Below, one piece after another: positions 36,643-45,628 of a DNA stretch of 64,000 nt. The notes beneath the pieces were generated by a model. It saw only the letters and a list, made by a program, of their open reading frames with translations, was not told where the DNA came from and searched no databases. A program made the translations under genes and the position numbers. The DNA comes from Polynucleobacter sinensis (lineage in GTDB: Bacteria; Pseudomonadota; Gammaproteobacteria; Burkholderiales; Burkholderiaceae): contig NZ_LOJJ01000003.1 in assembly GCF_001595985.1 (NCBI RefSeq), forward strand, positions 124,001 to 188,000, given 5' to 3'. How positions within the stretch are numbered: the first letter of the stretch is position 1; each line of letters starts with the position of its first letter.

Positions 36643-38766
36643 TTAGAAGGCTCCTCTGAGTCCGACCATGAGGCTTCTGCCCGGTTGTGGCGCATAGAGC
36701 CGAACCGCCATTGGCGTGCTGGCATAGCGAATTTGCTCATTGAGTAAGTTCTTCAAGTTCATGAACACAGTCCAATTCACATCCTTGATTCTCTCGGTAT
36801 AAGAGATTCCCGCATTTAACAGGTTATATGCTGGAGCAGGACCTTGTTCCCAGCTCGCCAAGCGATTTTGCTGGTAGCTATAGATATACGTTGCATTAGC
36901 CAGCCAGCCATTCTTTTGATGCGCCAGTTCTGCGCCGAGGCGAGGTGCGGGTTGTAATGGTAGATTTCCGCCTGCATCAAATGTACCCTGGGAGGCATCC
37001 CCGAAGATTCGTCCACCTAAACCAGCTTGATTCCAGTTATAAGTCAGCTCACCTTCAATACCCTTGATGGTTGCTGCTGCCTGTTGAGCAGTTACGACGT
37101 TAAAGCCATTTGCTTCACCGCCAGCGATCGCGCTACCCGTATAATAGCCATATATATAGTTATTGAAGCGATTGGCATAAATACTAGCCTTACCTCGGAC
37201 CAAGCCACTAGTTCTTTGAATATTGAATTCTATATTGTGTGAAGTTTCTTTAGTGAGATTCGGGTTGCCTATATCAAATGTCGCTGTTGATTCGTGCGCG
37301 CCATATGAGTAGAGTTCCTGAGCGCTAGGAGCGCGTTGTGAAACGGTATACGCTACTCCGGCACCATGACCTTGCATAAAGTTCCATAGGCCGCCTGCAG
37401 AGTAAGACATGAGATTGAATGAGCGATTCTGTAAGGTAATACCCGGCGTAACTCCGTTAGGATCAACAGTGGGTTGTGGCTCTAAAGTAGTTCCTAAATT
37501 GGGGTTTTGAGCAACATTGTTGTAGCGCAGACCCAGATTTCCTTGAAGGGAGTTCCATCTGCCTTCCTCGATCCAAAAGAGGGCGTTGGAGTTCGTTTTT
37601 GTTGGAGGAACGATTGCAAAGTTGCCAGTGCCTGCTTCAGTCGCATTAAGCGATGCCGCTGACACCTGTGCGCCGAAAGTTCCTTTCCAGCCGGCAATAG
37701 GGTTGTGAGCTAACTCAAAGCGCGCTTCATTTGCAATATTCTTCCATACTGCTGCGGCTACTCCAGCGTTAGTGAATTCAGTATGGTTGTAGTTAGAGTT
37801 TGCAGCGCTAAATTTGAATGAAGAGAACCCTTCAAAAGGGTCGCGTGTTTGATGTTGTAAATCGTAGCGGTTCTGTGATTGATTAATGAATCCGCCTTCA
37901 GGTGTGGGTATCCCGTAATTATTATTAAGGCGTTCAAGCGATATGCCTGTGTAACCAGATTCACCAATATGGGAAACGCCAAGCCCTAAATTATTTTGAT
38001 TGCTAAAGGAGTTGGGCAACTTACCGCTGTAGTTATTTCCACCATTACCTTCTGGCGGCACGGTCCATCCACCTACGGGTTCACCTTGTGATTGTGTAGA
38101 GTTGCCGGGAATGCGATAGTTATTAGCATTGTTAATTGCAGTATCTATATGAACCGCTACAGAGCCAAATCCGCCATCTAATTCAAGAGATCCGGCTCTG
38201 CCATTGTTAACAGTTTCATAACTCGTGTTAATGGCACCCGTTGGGCGATCTGGTAGGTTGGTTAATATGCGGTCATTCACTACGTTTACCAAACCACCGC
38301 TTGATCCGGACCCATATAGTAGGGCTGCCGCACCGCGCAAGATTTCTACTTGGTGCGCATTTTGCATATTGTTACCAACAGCATGATCTTGGGAGATGTT
38401 AGAGACGTCGCCCACTGACAGGCCATTTTGCAAAATCTGTACACGTGAACCTTCAAGTCCTCGAATGACGGGTCGAGAAGATCCTGCGCCATAACCAGTG
38501 GCCGATACTCCGAGCTCATTAGCAAGTGTTGCCCCTATAGTGGTGCCGAGTTTATTTAAGAGCTCATCACCTTGAAGCACTTTAGTTGGTGTCAAAATAC
38601 TTTGGACGGCTTCTTGCGACCCAGTTGCGGTAATTTCAAGCGAAGCTTGATTTTGTGCCATGGCAATACTGCTTGCCAAGCTAGACAACAGAAGGCAGAG
38701 GAGTTTTTGCCTTGTATATGGTTTGTTTTGGTAAAGCGTATTCAATTTCAATTCCCAGCAATGCAC
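36643..38766 (-). CDS. TonB-dependent outer-membrane receptor, ZnuD-like
   Basis: This is a 707-residue outer-membrane receptor. A signal peptide ends near AMAQ (about residue 38), with no clear TonB box. The plug domain carries the ZnuD-type sequence SSRPVIRGLEGSRVQILQNG near 95, QDHAVGNNM near 125 and VEILRGAAALLYGSG near 140. The 22-strand barrel ends in an aromatic residue (GLRGAF). ZnuD takes up zinc or haem in Neisseria; zinc is the likely substrate by resemblance. The first in-frame start is GTG 38766, and TTG codons a few residues later are alternatives. No Zur-like palindrome was found upstream. Confidence 0.85.
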   Translation of the reverse strand: MHCWELKLNTLYQNKPYTRQKLLCLLLSSLASSIAMAQNQASLEITATGSQEAVQSILTPTKVLQGDELLNKLGTTIGATLANELGVSATGYGAGSSRPVIRGLEGSRVQILQNGLSVGDVSNISQDHAVGNNMQNAHQVEILRGAAALLYGSGSSGGLVNVVNDRILTNLPDRPTGAINTSYETVNNGRAGSLELDGGFGSVAVHIDTAINNANNYRIPGNSTQSQGEPVGGWTVPPEGNGGNNYSGKLPNSFSNQNNLGLGVSHIGESGYTGISLERLNNNYGIPTPEGGFINQSQNRYDLQHQTRDPFEGFSSFKFSAANSNYNHTEFTNAGVAAAVWKNIANEARFELAHNPIAGWKGTFGAQVSAASLNATEAGTGNFAIVPPTKTNSNALFWIEEGRWNSLQGNLGLRYNNVAQNPNLGTTLEPQPTVDPNGVTPGITLQNRSFNLMSYSAGGLWNFMQGHGAGVAYTVSQRAPSAQELYSYGAHESTATFDIGNPNLTKETSHNIEFNIQRTSGLVRGKASIYANRFNNYIYGYYTGSAIAGGEANGFNVVTAQQAAATIKGIEGELTYNWNQAGLGGRIFGDASQGTFDAGGNLPLQPAPRLGAELAHQKNGWLANATYIYSYQQNRLASWEQGPAPAYNLLNAGISYTERIKDVNWTVFMNLKNLLNEQIRYASTPMAVRLYAPQPGRSLMVGLRGAF

Positions 38767-38791
38767 CCATCTTTGATGGATTAATCAGAAA

Positions 38792-38815
38792 GCCAAACTA
38801 AGGTTTGGCAACTCA
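38792..38815 (-). terminator. hairpin between small His-rich gene and TonB receptor
   Basis: The perfect 7-bp arms GCCAAAC and GTTTGGC enclose a 4-nt loop (38792-38809). Read on the minus strand they are followed by TTTCTG. It follows the stop of the 38821 gene by 11 bp and would insulate the receptor gene or hold back read-through. Confidence 0.65.
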
Positions 38816-38820
38816 AGAGA

Positions 38821-39186
38821 TTAGATGTGAAAAGCTGGTGGGGCTCGAGATTGATAAGGCCCAGCATCAGTCAGCGCTGGCTTAAATGTGCTTGCAACAG
38901 AAATTGCTTTGCTAAATACGGTTTGATTAATTTCAAAGTAATTGCTTGGGCTAATGAAACTTGCCAAGGTGAGGGCGTCAAATAGATGGCAGCTTGATGA
39001 GCCATGCCCATTGCCTACACTTTGATCAGAGGAGCTCAGCTCAAGGCTTTGGCCACTCAATCCCGAGTGGGCAATGCCATGGGTAAGCCCGATCCAGTGT
39101 GTGCCAAGCAGGCAGACCAAGAGAAGACTCAGGGCAATAAATCCCCTGAATTGCTTCCGATATTTGCTTGAAAATAAGGCGCCCAT
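38821..39186 (-). CDS. small secreted His/Cys-containing hypothetical protein upstream of ZnuD-like receptor
   Basis: I do not recognise this 121-residue protein with confidence. It has a basic N-terminus and one hydrophobic segment (about 14-31), then a short region with several His and one Cys (HWIGLTHGIAHSG, later GHGSSSCHLFDA), suited to metal binding. Proteins of this size and make-up (DUF2946-like) occur next to metal TonB receptors in betaproteobacteria. The start is ATG 39186. A longer reading to 39324 would run through tRNA-Pro and is an artefact. Confidence 0.6.
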   Translation of the reverse strand: MGALFSSKYRKQFRGFIALSLLLVCLLGTHWIGLTHGIAHSGLSGQSLELSSSDQSVGNGHGSSSCHLFDALTLASFISPSNYFEINQTVFSKAISVASTFKPALTDAGPYQSRAPPAFHI

Positions 39187-39246
39187 GCCCCGAATCTTAC
39201 AGGATTTGCCCCACTGGGCCATCTCGGTGTAGAATATCGATTCCGT

Positions 39247-39323
39247 CGGAGTGTAGCGCAGCCTGGTAGCGCACCTGCTTTGGGAGCAGGGGGTCCAAGG
39301 TTCGAATCCTTGTACTCCGACCA
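39247..39323 (+). tRNA. tRNA-Pro (anticodon TGG)
   Basis: This is a 77-nt cloverleaf with acceptor CGGAGTG pairing with TACTCCG, an anticodon stem CCTGC/GCAGG, loop TTTGGGA, anticodon TGG at 39281-39283, T-arm GGTTCGAATCC and an encoded CCA end. Confidence 0.95.
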
Positions 39324-39361
39324 CTTTCTCTCAGTTTTACGATTTTTAGTCCCAGTACAAA

Positions 39362-39438
<77 letters not shown>

Positions 39439-39477
39439 AACTCTGAGCTGCCCAGTCTCCCGTTAATTACTTTCTTA

Positions 39478-40446
39478 TTACTGCTTAGGCATTGCCTTGA
39501 TCACCTTGACCATGCGATCGCCATCTTCTTGAGCAAATTTCTTGAAATCATTTGTATCTCTATAGTCAAAAATCATGCCTCGTTGATTCATCGCAGTTTC
39601 GATCTGACCAGATTGCACGGCTTCTTTAATTGCCTTATTAAGGGTATCGATAACTGCAGGTGGCGTACCAGTTGGCACAAATAATCCATTCCAAATATTG
39701 TATTCAGCATCAAACCCAGACTCGCGATAAGAAGGGACGTTAGGTAACAACTTAATACGCTTTGGACCAGATACTGCAATTGGACGAACTTTTCCGGACT
39801 CGATTTGAGGTATAGCCACCGAAGGAATGGCTGTAGTCATATCAACTTGTCCGCCTAATAAGGCAAGCATTGAAGGACCTCCGCCCCCAAAAGGTACTTG
39901 CAAAAACTTAGCGCCAGCAGCATGGGCTAGCATCTCAACTGAAAGATGAATGGGGCCAAAATTACCCGAAGATGAATAGGTGAGTGCATTCGGTTTTTCC
40001 TTTGCCGCCTTCATCAAATCATTTAAGTTTTTCCAAGGCGCATCGGTTTTAACTAACATCACCATCGGATCATTAGAGATCATGGCAATCGGAGTGAGTT
40101 GGTTTACTTCATATAGCGATGGTTTTCCCTGAGCGCGCTCAGCATCTGGAGACACCATGATTGAAGAAAGCCCCATGAGCAAGGTGTAGCCGTCGGGTTT
40201 TGCATTCGCGACAAATGCATTCCCAATTTGTCCGCCAACGCCCGGCTTAAAGTTCACAACGACTGGTTGCTTGAGGATTTTGGTTAACGCATCAGCCAAG
40301 ATTCTGGCATTAGCATCAGATGATCCACCAGGTGGATTTGGCACTATCAAAGTAATGGGTCTGTTTGGATACGGATCTTCTGCATATACATTTGAAACAA
40401 ATAAGGCTGGCAATATCAACGCGACAGCGAGTAGTTTTTTAAACAT
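39478..40446 (-). CDS. Bug/TctC family solute-binding protein (orphan)
   Basis: Bug proteins bind small carboxylates in the periplasm, sometimes feeding TctAB transporters. The 322-residue protein has a signal peptide ending near VYAED (about residue 22), then the family start YPNRPITLIVPNPPGGSSDANAR. It has GVGGQIGNAFVANAKPDGYTLL near 70 and VPFGGGGPSMLALLGGQVDM near 185. I chose ATG 40446, with AGG eight bases upstream, over GTG 40455. No tctAB genes are nearby, a common state in this bacterial group. Ligand unknown. Confidence 0.9.
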   Translation of the reverse strand: MFKKLLAVALILPALFVSNVYAEDPYPNRPITLIVPNPPGGSSDANARILADALTKILKQPVVVNFKPGVGGQIGNAFVANAKPDGYTLLMGLSSIMVSPDAERAQGKPSLYEVNQLTPIAMISNDPMVMLVKTDAPWKNLNDLMKAAKEKPNALTYSSSGNFGPIHLSVEMLAHAAGAKFLQVPFGGGGPSMLALLGGQVDMTTAIPSVAIPQIESGKVRPIAVSGPKRIKLLPNVPSYRESGFDAEYNIWNGLFVPTGTPPAVIDTLNKAIKEAVQSGQIETAMNQRGMIFDYRDTNDFKKFAQEDGDRMVKVIKAMPKQ

Positions 40447-40636
40447 TGTGCACACCTCAAATTATTGAGAAAAATTTAGGACAAATACATTGGAAAATAT
40501 ATTAATTCACTTAGACTAAAAAGCACTACATTGATCACTCTATCAAATATTTACAGTACACCTTATGATGTCATCAGAAGATGTAAGTCATCTATCGGTA
40601 TATTAATCACTTTATGACAATGTCGGGATTTATCTT

Positions 40637-41392
40637 ATGGCAACTTATCCGGAGATGATGGGTCGCGCTGTTGCAATTACTGGTGCCGCTTCAGGCATAG
40701 GTGAGGCGGCAGTAAGATCTTTTTATGCGCAAGGCGCCTACGTATTTCTTTTGGATCTCGATTACAAGGGAGTCGAGAAGATCGCAGCCGAGTTGGGTGA
40801 TCGGGCCTACCCAATCCAAGTTGATATCACGAATCCACAATCCGTTTTAGAGGCGTTTAGTGCCATTGATCATGCTGGAACTGGCCTCGATATTTTTATA
40901 AACTGTGCTGGTGGCTACAAGAAGCTACTCACTGTAGAGAAAATGGATCTTGAAGAGTGGGATAACACCATCTCTCTCAATCTCAGAGCTGTATTTCTTT
41001 GCTGCCAAGCAGCAATTCCTAGGTTAAAGAAGTCTAAAGCCGGACGCATTATTAACGTCACCTCAATATCTGGACGAACGGTTCACGCCGCCTCGTCACC
41101 AGCCTATGGATCGGCTAAAGCGGGTGTCACTCAGTTAACCCGGTTTTTGGCTTATGAGCTAGGGCCTTATGGAATTACTGCAAATACTATTGCACCATTA
41201 ACAACTCTAACGCCTAGAGTAGCAGCCCTGAGGACTCCTGAAGATATTGCTCGCATCGCTTCACAGGTGCCCTTAGGTAGACTAGCAACGACTGATGATC
41301 ATGTTTCGGCAATGTTGTATTTGGCCTCAGATGGAGCAGCTTTTGTTACTGGCGTCGCCTTAGACACCAACGGCGGCAGGATTATGCTTTAG
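40637..41392 (+). CDS. short-chain dehydrogenase/reductase (SDR)
   Basis: This 251-residue Rossmann-fold oxidoreductase has the NAD(P) loop TGAASGIGEAA near residue 15, an NCAG-type strand (INCAGGYKK near 88), the catalytic Ser in INVTSISG near 140, and YGSAKAG with the catalytic Tyr and Lys near 155. It is of the FabG-like classical type. Its substrate is unknown. It is divergent from one Bug gene and followed by another, so it may act on the compound they bind. The 190-bp upstream gap contains TTGAT-N6-ATCAA near 40531, a possible regulator site. Confidence 0.88.
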   Translation: MATYPEMMGRAVAITGAASGIGEAAVRSFYAQGAYVFLLDLDYKGVEKIAAELGDRAYPIQVDITNPQSVLEAFSAIDHAGTGLDIFINCAGGYKKLLTVEKMDLEEWDNTISLNLRAVFLCCQAAIPRLKKSKAGRIINVTSISGRTVHAASSPAYGSAKAGVTQLTRFLAYELGPYGITANTIAPLTTLTPRVAALRTPEDIARIASQVPLGRLATTDDHVSAMLYLASDGAAFVTGVALDTNGGRIML

Positions 41393-41420
41393 TGAAAGTC
41401 TATCAATATAGGAGATTGAT

Positions 41421-42395
41421 GTGAGAATCTTATCGGCATTCAAGACGCTAACTTTCGTAGGTTGTTTACTATCGTTATCAAATTTCTCTTACGCCCAACT
41501 GTGGCCAAATAGTTCACTGACTTTTGTTACGCCATTGGCGGTAGGGAGTGCATCAGACGTCGCCTTGCGAATTGTTTCTGAACAAATTAGTAAGTCGTTA
41601 GGACAATCGATTCTGATTGACAATCAAACTGGCGCATCTGGAGCAATTGGCGCTGAAAAGGTTGCTAACGCAAGTCCAAATGGATATGTATTTTGTGGTT
41701 GCAACAATGCCATTCTGAGTGTTCTTCCCCAATTAAGAAAAGTACCTTACAACCCTTTAAAAAGCTTTAAGCCTATAGGGATGGTTGCAGTACTTCCAAC
41801 AGTTCTTGTTGTCAATGCAGACTCACCATTTAAAACAGTCAAAGATATTATTGATTACGCTAAAGCCAATCCCGGGAAAATTGAATATGCTTCTGGAGGT
41901 GTGGGTAGCCCACAGCATATTGCGATGTCTATGTTTGAATCTATGGCGGGAATTAAATTTACCCATGTGCCATATAAAGGGGCTAGTCAGGCAGCAGTTG
42001 GCGTTGCTGGCGGCGAAGTGCAGGTGATGTTCAATGCGATTGGTACGGTGTTGCCTTTAATCAAGTCGGGAAAATTACGCCCGATAGCAATCGCAGGATC
42101 TCAACGAACGCCAATCATGAGTGATATTCCAACAGTTGGTGAATCAGGTGTGCCGGGATATAGCTATGCTTCCTGGGTTGGCATTATCGGACCGGCTGGT
42201 CTTTCTGACGAGATTGTTGCCAAACTTTCTGGTGAGATATTAAAAACCCTTGCGATGCCTGAGATTATCAAGAAGCTTGGTGACAATGGCATTGATCCAT
42301 ATCCCATGAGCGCCTCTCAAATGAGTGCGTTTATGGCAGCCGATTATCAGCGTATGGGTAGGGTAATTAAAGAGGCAGGTATCAGCGGTGATTAA
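41421..42395 (+). CDS. Bug/TctC family solute-binding protein (orphan)
   Basis: This 324-residue protein has a signal peptide ending at SYAQL (about residue 25). The Bug motifs are LTFVTPLAVGSASDVALRI, QTGASGAIGAEKVANASPNGY near 70, and VPYKGASQAAVGVAGGEVQVMF near 185. The start is GTG 41421, with GGAG upstream; the ATG two bases earlier is out of frame and stops at once. It overlaps the next gene by 8 bp and follows the SDR by 28 bp, so SDR, Bug and DctP-like genes form an operon. Confidence 0.9.
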   Translation: MRILSAFKTLTFVGCLLSLSNFSYAQLWPNSSLTFVTPLAVGSASDVALRIVSEQISKSLGQSILIDNQTGASGAIGAEKVANASPNGYVFCGCNNAILSVLPQLRKVPYNPLKSFKPIGMVAVLPTVLVVNADSPFKTVKDIIDYAKANPGKIEYASGGVGSPQHIAMSMFESMAGIKFTHVPYKGASQAAVGVAGGEVQVMFNAIGTVLPLIKSGKLRPIAIAGSQRTPIMSDIPTVGESGVPGYSYASWVGIIGPAGLSDEIVAKLSGEILKTLAMPEIIKKLGDNGIDPYPMSASQMSAFMAADYQRMGRVIKEAGISGD

Positions 42396-43335
42396 TTCTA
42401 GAGCCAAATGGAAGGGGCGTCAGTTCCATTACCAACCCGAGAAAAGCCATGTGCATCCCTTTTTGGTAGATCTATGGAATGCAGTTAGAGAGCAAACGGA
42501 TGGCTTGGTTGATATTGAGGTTCTTGCCGATAACGGTGGCACCAAGCTGGCTCATCTAGAGGTGGTTGATCAACTCATTGATGGACAGATTCAATTTTAT
42601 GCGTTGATGGGAAGTATTTTGGGTCCCTTAGTTCCTGCGATGAATATACAAAGCCTGCCTTTTATATTTAGAAGTAGTGAGGATGTTTATGCATCAATGG
42701 ATGGAGCACTTGGGGATTTTCTTCGCAATGAACTTCGTTCAAAGGGTATCTATTTGTTCCCATCTGGACTCATGGAGAATGGATTTCGCCACATTGTTAC
42801 CAATAATCGTCCCATTTTTAATGCAGAAGATCTGGAGGGCTTAACTATTCGCATTCCAGAAGGTGAAGTATTTGAAGATACATTTAAGGCTTTTGGGGCT
42901 CGCCCTGTACAGCTATTTGTTTTGGAGTTATATGAATCATTGAAGAATGGAAGCTTAGAGGCGCAGGAGAATCCTCTCGCAATTATCGAATCACTGAAGT
43001 TATATGAAGTGACTAAGTACATTTCAAAGACATCTCACATGTGGTCAGGCTTTAACATTATTGGCAGCTTAAGTTTTTGGGAGAGCATGCCTCTTGAAAT
43101 TCAGGAAATTATTCTCAAGAATGTGAAGACATATGTCGACAAGCAGCGCGAATATACGATCAATCTAAATCACAATCTATCTGAAATGCTACGAGAGAAG
43201 GGGATGATTATTAATGAGGCGGATACATCCACTTTTCGTCAGCATTTGGGAGGTAGCTTCTATCAGAAATGGAAGAATGAAGTTGGCGATCACGCATGGA
43301 GTCTCCTAGAGGAGCGCGTTGGAAAGCTCTGCTAA
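42388..43335 (+). CDS. TRAP-type (DctP family) solute-binding protein lacking a signal peptide
   Basis: This 315-residue protein matches DctP-like TRAP binding proteins: FVDLWNAVREQTDG-like start, a conserved LVPAMNIQSLPFIFRSSED near residue 90, GFRHIVTNNRPI near 133, EDLEGLTIRIPEG near 148 and QENPLAIIE near 192. The start is GTG 42388, inside the end of the upstream Bug gene. No hydrophobic leader is present and none can be reached upstream in frame without entering the Bug gene deeply. No TRAP membrane genes (dctQM) are near. It is either cytoplasmic, exported some other way, or decaying. Confidence 0.82.
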   Translation: MINSRAKWKGRQFHYQPEKSHVHPFLVDLWNAVREQTDGLVDIEVLADNGGTKLAHLEVVDQLIDGQIQFYALMGSILGPLVPAMNIQSLPFIFRSSEDVYASMDGALGDFLRNELRSKGIYLFPSGLMENGFRHIVTNNRPIFNAEDLEGLTIRIPEGEVFEDTFKAFGARPVQLFVLELYESLKNGSLEAQENPLAIIESLKLYEVTKYISKTSHMWSGFNIIGSLSFWESMPLEIQEIILKNVKTYVDKQREYTINLNHNLSEMLREKGMIINEADTSTFRQHLGGSFYQKWKNEVGDHAWSLLEERVGKLC

Positions 43336-43428
43336 AGCCATAATCTGGATACTCTCCGATTAAGGGTTATGATATCCAGAACTAGCTCAAGGGCTAATGC
43401 CCCACCAATCACTCTCAATGGAACTTAA

Positions 43429-44115
43429 ATGAATAAATTAGGCGCTTTAATCACCACAATTTCTGTAGTCGCTTTATTGTCGGCGTGTAGCAATACACCA
43501 AAATTGGCTAGTCAGCCTATGCCTAAATCTGGTTTTTTGCCCAACTATTCAGTTTTGGTGCCAACGGCAACTAGTGAGTCCGATACGCGTATTTGGAGAT
43601 ACCGTAAAGCAGGAGTTAATCCAGGCTCCTATACGGCAGTTATTTTGGATCCAATCTATTTGAATCAAAATGCCACCAAGGAAATTACGCCTGAAGTCAT
43701 TAACAAGGCTAGAGCTGCTTTACAAGAGTCTATGGTCGAGGCGGTCAATGCACGTGGCAATATTAAGATCGTTACGCAGCCTGGTCCTGGAGTGGCGCGT
43801 ATTTCTGTTGGTATCACTGGGGCGGAGAGCTCTTCAGACAGTCTGCAGCCTTGGAATTTCACGCCAATTGGCTTGGCTTTAAATGCTGCCGCTTATGCAG
43901 GCGGTGTGAACTCGAAGACTCCAGCAATGTTGGTTGAGAGCAAGATCACTGATAGCCAAACTAAGGATTTGCTGGGCGAAGGTTTAGTAACCGTTCAGGG
44001 CGAGTCTTTTAGAACTGCGGGTGGCTCAGCTGAATCATTTGTCGCAATGGCTAAAAAAGTCGTACGCGTTGCGATGGAAACTTCTGCAGATCCAAGAGCA
44101 ACTGCGTCGAGATAA
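43429..44115 (+). CDS. DUF3313 family lipoprotein
   Basis: This 228-residue protein has a lipoprotein signal with lipobox LSAC at about residues 17-20. The following sequence (SGFLPNYSVLVP, then WRYRKAGVNPGSYTAVILDPI) is typical of DUF3313. Its function is unknown; members are outer-membrane or periplasmic lipoproteins. The stop overlaps the start of the EF-hand gene (TAATG). Confidence 0.85.
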   Translation: MNKLGALITTISVVALLSACSNTPKLASQPMPKSGFLPNYSVLVPTATSESDTRIWRYRKAGVNPGSYTAVILDPIYLNQNATKEITPEVINKARAALQESMVEAVNARGNIKIVTQPGPGVARISVGITGAESSSDSLQPWNFTPIGLALNAAAYAGGVNSKTPAMLVESKITDSQTKDLLGEGLVTVQGESFRTAGGSAESFVAMAKKVVRVAMETSADPRATASR

Positions 44116-44387
44116 TGATGTCCTGTCAGCTAACTTTAAAAAATCTTATTCGTATTGCTGTGGCAGCAATGCTACTAGCACCGCTGTATTCGATGGCTGA
44201 TGATGCATCTCGCAATAAAGAGATATCAGAGCGTTTCGCAAAATGCGATACGAATAAAGATGGCAAGTTAACGCTGGATGAGGCTAAGGGTTGCATGCCT
44301 CGAATCTATGACCACTTTAGTAAGATTGATGCGCAAAATAAGGGCTATGTCACTGTCGCTGAAATACAGACAATGGCAGCCCGCTAA
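44115..44387 (+). CDS. secreted EF-hand protein
   Basis: This 90-residue protein has a signal peptide ending near SMADD (about residue 29). It then has one canonical calcium-binding loop DTNKDGKLTLDE (about 44-55) and a degenerate second one (DAQNKGYVTVAE). It probably binds Ca2+ in the periplasm. It is translationally coupled to the DUF3313 lipoprotein. Confidence 0.85.
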   Translation: MMSCQLTLKNLIRIAVAAMLLAPLYSMADDASRNKEISERFAKCDTNKDGKLTLDEAKGCMPRIYDHFSKIDAQNKGYVTVAEIQTMAAR

Positions 44388-44388
44388 T

Positions 44389-45162
44389 TTATTTTGCTAG
44401 CTTAGGTAGTTTCTTGGAGTCTGCTGGCCAGGTTAAGACAATTTCTGGATCAATTTTCAGAATCGACTTGTCTTTTCCTGGGTAGTCCACTCGAGAGAGT
44501 AAATCACGGATCAGATTGAGGTGCGCTAGCTTCTTGTCGTTAGCGCTGATCACGACCCAAGGGGCATCTTTAGTGCTGGTCTTCTTGAGCATGGCATCTC
44601 GCGCCTGCGAGTATGCATCCCATTTCTTTTGCGCCTGTTGATCAATTGGACTGATTTTCCATTGCTTTAATGGATCCTTGGCTCTGTCAGCAAGACGCAC
44701 TGCTTGTTCTGCTTTTGAAATATCTAAGTAGTATTTAATGACCTGGATATTGGATCCTACGAGCAATGATTCGAAATCATTGACTGTGTCCATAAACTGC
44801 TTGTATTGCGCATCAGTACAAAAGTCCATGACCTTTTCTACGCCGGCGCGGTTATACCAACTACGATTGAAAAGCACGCATTCACCGGCGGTAGGCAATT
44901 CGGCAACATAGCGCTGAAAATACCATTCACCTTCTTCACGAGGAGAGGGTTTATTTAAAGCAACTACCCTGGTGTCTCTTGGGCTCAAATGTTCGGTAAT
45001 ACATTTGATCGTGCCATCTTTGCCTGCAGTATCACGACCCTCTAGAATAACCAGGAGGCGATAGCCTTGATCGATAATTTGATGTTGTAGCTTTACTAAT
45101 TCAATTTGCAGCAAATGCAACTCTGCCTCGTAATGAATTTCCGATTTTTTGGTTTTAGTCAT
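44389..45162 (-). CDS. polyphosphate kinase 2 family protein (second copy)
   Basis: This is a 257-residue PPK2 core without the acidic N-terminal region of the copy at 35737. It has Walker A VILEGRDTAGKDGTIKCI near residue 38, VLFNRSWYNRAGVEKVMDFC near 95, and lid DPLKQWKISPID near 163. The Walker B Asp of the usual FDRSWYNR is replaced by Asn (FNRSWYNR), which could alter activity. The two copies are clearly distinct. It follows the Lys/Ala-rich protein on the same strand by 20 bp. Confidence 0.9.
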   Translation of the reverse strand: MTKTKKSEIHYEAELHLLQIELVKLQHQIIDQGYRLLVILEGRDTAGKDGTIKCITEHLSPRDTRVVALNKPSPREEGEWYFQRYVAELPTAGECVLFNRSWYNRAGVEKVMDFCTDAQYKQFMDTVNDFESLLVGSNIQVIKYYLDISKAEQAVRLADRAKDPLKQWKISPIDQQAQKKWDAYSQARDAMLKKTSTKDAPWVVISANDKKLAHLNLIRDLLSRVDYPGKDKSILKIDPEIVLTWPADSKKLPKLAK

Positions 45163-45182
45163 AAGGCGGAGCGAATGATGAA

Positions 45183-45473
45183 TTAGGTATTAGCAGAAGG
45201 GATGGATGCTTTCTTGGCAGGCGCCTTTTTGGCGACAGCTTTCTTTGTAACTACTTTTTTGGCGGGTGTTTTTTTAGCTGCTACTTTTTTGGCTGGAGCC
45301 TTCTTCGCTACTACTCTCTTGGTAGCCGCTTTTTTGGCTGGAGCTTTCTTGGCGGGTGCTTTTTTCTCTAATTTATCTAAAGCCTTTGCCAGCTTATCAA
45401 TCAGCTTTTCTCTTTCCGCTTCCAACTTGTCTAACTTTTTTAGCAGTTGCTTTACTAGTTTCTTTTGACTCAT
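45183..45473 (-). CDS. histone H1-like Lys/Ala/Pro-rich protein
   Basis: This 96-residue protein has a coiled-coil-like N-terminus with K-L-x-K-L-x-K pattern (residues 1-37). It then has about ten imperfect repeats of the form A-P-A-K-K or V-A-K-K. This is the tail of bacterial H1-like (AlgP, PhaF, Hc1) proteins. Such tails bind DNA and in pseudomonads also polyphosphate granules. It sits directly upstream of a PPK2 gene on the same strand, so a polyP-granule role is plausible. No globular enzyme domain is present. Confidence 0.8.
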   Translation of the reverse strand: MSQKKLVKQLLKKLDKLEAEREKLIDKLAKALDKLEKKAPAKKAPAKKAATKRVVAKKAPAKKVAAKKTPAKKVVTKKAVAKKAPAKKASIPSANT

Positions 45474-45628
45474 GATGTATTCCTATAAATAAAATTGATT
45501 TGCTAGTGAATTGATATATGGCTACTAGCATCATTTGATCCTACGTTTTATTGCGGACACTTTCAAGCGATTGTGACAGTTATAGACATATATTTATTAC
45601 GGCAATCTTTGATGCTAAATTGACTGGT

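Noticed and set aside
43344..43380. Inverted repeat TCTGGATA...TATCCAGA after the DctP-like gene as a terminator
   Set aside because: The loop is 21 nt and no T-run follows, so support is too weak.
45580..45600. Pho-box-like sequence before the H1-like/PPK2 pair (CTGTCAC on the minus strand)
   Set aside because: Only one good heptamer is present; the nearest partner is at 10-bp rather than 11-bp spacing, and no -10 follows at 10 nt.
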